From assembly GCA_029891385.1 (NCBI GenBank), contig CM057225.1, forward strand, positions 76,657,887-76,721,886: a stretch of 64,000 bases of DNA, written 5' to 3'. Below the pieces are notes generated by a model. It saw only the letters and a program-made list of their open reading frames with translations, had not been told where the DNA came from and made no database searches. Position numbers and translations under genes: made by a program. The DNA comes from Erythroxylum novogranatense. Taxonomy: Eukaryota > Streptophyta > Magnoliopsida > Malpighiales > Erythroxylaceae. This document shows positions 61,262 through 64,000 of the stretch, one piece after another (position 1 is the first letter of the stretch; the number at the start of each line of letters is the position of its first letter).

Positions 61262-64000
61262 AGAAGTACGAATGTATCTGGGCACAGTATGAAACATAGG
61301 TTAAGGTTGCATGCATTTGAGTCATGTTATTGCAGACCGTGGCAACTGATCCCTAGTTTGAGTCTTATGGGTAGAAATCCTACGAGTGCATCCGTGTCAA
61401 GTGACTAAGTGAGAGAAAAGTGAGACTGTGTTAGAGGGTGAACCCCTGGAAGTGTATAAGCAAATTAGGAAAGGAAAAAGGAAAATTGGATAAGGAGATT
61501 AATATTGTACTGTGGTTAGAATGACTGTGTTGGCAAGGAAAGAATTGATATCAATGAATTCCTGGATTAAAATGGTAATATTGTGGTGATAGAAAAATGA
61601 ATATGTCTAGAACTGGGAGAGGTCCACTAGAGATATGGGTAGCATAGTCATGAAATGGGAAATATTGGACCGGAATAAAGTGTAGATGGTCCGACCAGGC
61701 ATATATTGATTCACTGCATTCGTGTTAGATATCAGTAGATATTATAGGCAAATGATGATAGCGAGATTGTACTAAGAATAAGGTTATACTGTAAGGGTCT
61801 ACTTCGAACTGAAAGAACTGAAAGAGCAAGGTGCCTAGTGCCTAGTGCCTAGTAGAGTGAGAAAAAGTAGAAAGGGTGAGATAAAAGTGTATAGATAAAC
61901 TGAGATGAATTCGTGAAATGGTTATGATCTGGACCGCATAAGCTTGAGACTGAAATGGTTATGTGACTATTGTGCTAAGAGTTTGGAAATCAGTATGATA
62001 AAATTGTAAAGGAAAAAGACAGACAGATGATTTCTACTAATTGTGATCGGGAAATTATGGATTTGGTTGAAAAGATGTATATGGACACAGAAATGATAAA
62101 AGAATGGGTAAATAGATAGAGATACAGTGGAGGTGTAACAATGATTTTGTCGTGTTTTGGGGACTGTGAATGCCCTATTATAGATTGTTTGAGGATAATA
62201 AAGAGATACGTAACAATAAGAAGATGATATTGTATAAGCCAAATGGTTATGACCTTAAAGAGGTCAAGCTGACACATAAATGATATGAAAAAAAAGGATA
62301 GCGATATATGAAAAGAGTTGTCACATTTAAGTCGATTTACCATTGGAAGTATTTATTGGACAGTAAAGTTGATCATGATTAATGAAACATATGTGAAAGA
62401 TACATGAAAATCACAGAGGAGATGATCGGTGAATGATTAGAGTGGCTATAATCAGAAAGTTTATCTTTGGGTTAAAGTAAGACATAGGAGGACTGAGTGT
62501 ACCTGTATGAGAAGAAATGAAAAATGATTATGGCCTCAGTCATTTATTTGAGGATTAGCATAAACGGAAAGGAGTCTTACGGAAGTCTGAATTGTATAGG
62601 TTACTAATTGTTTTCTGGATAAAATGCTAAGGTATAGATTACTGAATAAGTGGTAAAGAAAGTGTTTATGTGACTGTCACAAGGAACCTTAGTGTAAGGA
62701 ATGTTCTGATCTTTTAAATTATGGCATAAACTTGTTTTGATGGAGATAGTGCTTAAGAATGATTGAAAAGCAATTAGGGATACTAATTGGCTGATGAGAC
62801 TTTCATGAACAGTATAAAGATGGTAGCAAGACTAATGGTCAAACGAAAAGAAGTATGGACGAAATCAAAAGTAAAATTAAGGTTATATGCACTGTGTGTA
62901 CAGAAATGTAAAGTATCCAACAGCATGAGTGGAATTGATGGAAGTCCAAGTACGGATGACTAGGTATTGGCATACATCGATGTGAATGATAGGAAATCAA
63001 TTGAAAGGAGAAAATGAATAGAGACAAGAAGTCCTAAAGGAAAACTGACAATGACGTGATGTAGTGTTATCTTCATAAAGGGATTGTAAACACACTACTT
63101 GTGGACTCAATGAAAAAGTTGAATGATGTATGGTAAAGTCAACAAGACCCTAATAGGTAATTATGTGAGATAAGCAAATGGTAGTGACTATGATTATTGA
63201 CAGAATGCGTTTGAAAGTGTTTAACAGTGAAAAGTAAAAGAATAATGGAGGAATTTGATTCTGATGATGAGCATACCCTTGGAGAGGGGGGCAGTGTGAG
63301 ATGAACTGAGACTTTATGTTCAAACAGTATTAGATAAATTGAATTGACTTTGATAAATGGTATTGGTGTTATGATTGAAATTGTTTAAAGCCTTGGAGAC
63401 TTTAGATTCCTATAAGGATGCACTGTGTTAATTTGAGGAAAGAGACAGGCATAAATACCGACAATTCTGAAATGAACAGACAATTCTGCCTACTAAATTC
63501 AAATAGTAAATTGATAATGTTGCAATGAATAGATTACAGATATTGGGATTTCCAATGAATGTCAGGTAGGTTATGGCTGATTGTGAAGTATTTATGGAAA
63601 CTTGAGATACGGGATAAAGGTAAGGAATGGTTAAGAGTGCTGGAGTTAAAGTGGTGAGTCCTATAAGGAGTCTGAATATGCGAGTGAAATCGGAACAACA
63701 ATATTGAATGCTTCAAAGAATAAGTTGTGTACCCGATAAAAGTGATAGAACAAGAAAGTGAACAGTTAAAGCTAGACATTCTAGTAAGCATATGCGAAAA
63801 GTGAAATTGAAGAACTGTGGGTATAGAATGAAATGATTATTGATTCAAGTGCTTATAGGTTTGAATGTTCAACAGGAAAAAGGCTTGATTATGATCGTGT
63901 TATAGAGTTCTGATTTACTGTAGGAATATACTGCTACACTGCACAGTACCTAATGGGAGTTAAAGACTATAATGGATTTGAGACTGTGATGAGTGAGACA

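Larger units (their letters stand above)
57215..64000 (+). mobile_element. large LTR element with non-coding interior, truncated by the window
   Basis: The 5' LTR (57215-61241) has perfect 7-bp inverted ends, TGTAACA and TGTTACA, and a primer site follows. The interior 61262-64000 is AT- and purine-rich and I found no gag or pol motif. A GAGAGGGGGGCAGTG tract at about 63283 resembles a polypurine tract, but no TGTAACA start follows, so the true 3' LTR is probably outside. It interrupts the LTR that begins at 55368, after AAGTT (57210-57214). Confidence 0.82.

Noticed and set aside
63279..63300. GAGAGGGGGGCAGTG as the polypurine tract before a 3' LTR
   Set aside because: The sequence after it does not match the TGTAACATCTC start of the 5' LTR.

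Overview
This is AT-rich nuclear DNA from a plant, most likely a dicot. A host gene in several exons lies at the left edge. The remaining ~55 kb is transposons nested in one another, with initiator-tRNA-Met primer sites (TGGTATCAGAGC), Harbinger, hAT, LINE, Copia and Gypsy-type remains and long non-coding LTRs. I see no bacterial-type operon, rRNA, tRNA or CRISPR array. All splicing and family calls come from reading the sequence; no search or alignment program was run.

Layout. 1-6241: 3' part (seven exons) of a 2-oxoglutarate/Fe(II) dioxygenase gene on the + strand. 8092-8399: a small hAT-like MITE. 9624-14769: a decayed Ty1-copia element on the - strand with both 210-bp LTRs and an ATATC target duplication. 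14876-34850: a PIF/Harbinger transposon (transposase and Myb-like ORF1, both decayed, - strand) carrying a 1.4-kb trinucleotide microsatellite. It is split near the end of ORF1 by an 11.8-kb non-coding LTR element (16702-28468, LTRs of 5.57 and 5.54 kb around only 664 bp of internal DNA) and by a solo LTR (28478-31885). 34916-38922: another solo LTR. 42720-45480: a LINE relic. 45758-50075: a Copia-type solo LTR containing a second solo LTR (47376-49575). 50166-55367: an Athila-like relic whose LTR holds another solo LTR (51448-53273). 55368-57214: an LTR cut by a further large element (5' LTR 57215-61241) that runs off the right edge.

Main observation. Six different long-LTR families here (16702, 28478, 34916, 47376, 55368 and 57215) share a gene-like plan inside the LTR: a candidate promoter, a purine-rich exon 1, intron 1, a microexon of 65-76 nt ending in AG|GTGGGT or AG|GTGAGT, intron 2 holding a GC-rich hairpin block, then a small stem-loop just before a polypyrimidine-CAG 3' splice site. 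That stem varies in sequence but mostly keeps pairing (GAGCT/AGCTC, TGAGC/GCTCA, TGAGTT/AACTCA). The same LTRs carry a ~180-190-bp repeated phrase and a family-specific palindromic GC-rich cassette. In the 11.8-kb element the two LTRs carry different cassettes, which is unexpected for LTRs copied from one template.

Nothing in the window looks able to mobilise these non-coding elements; any enzymes would have to come from elsewhere. The dioxygenase is the only feature I read as an intact host gene.
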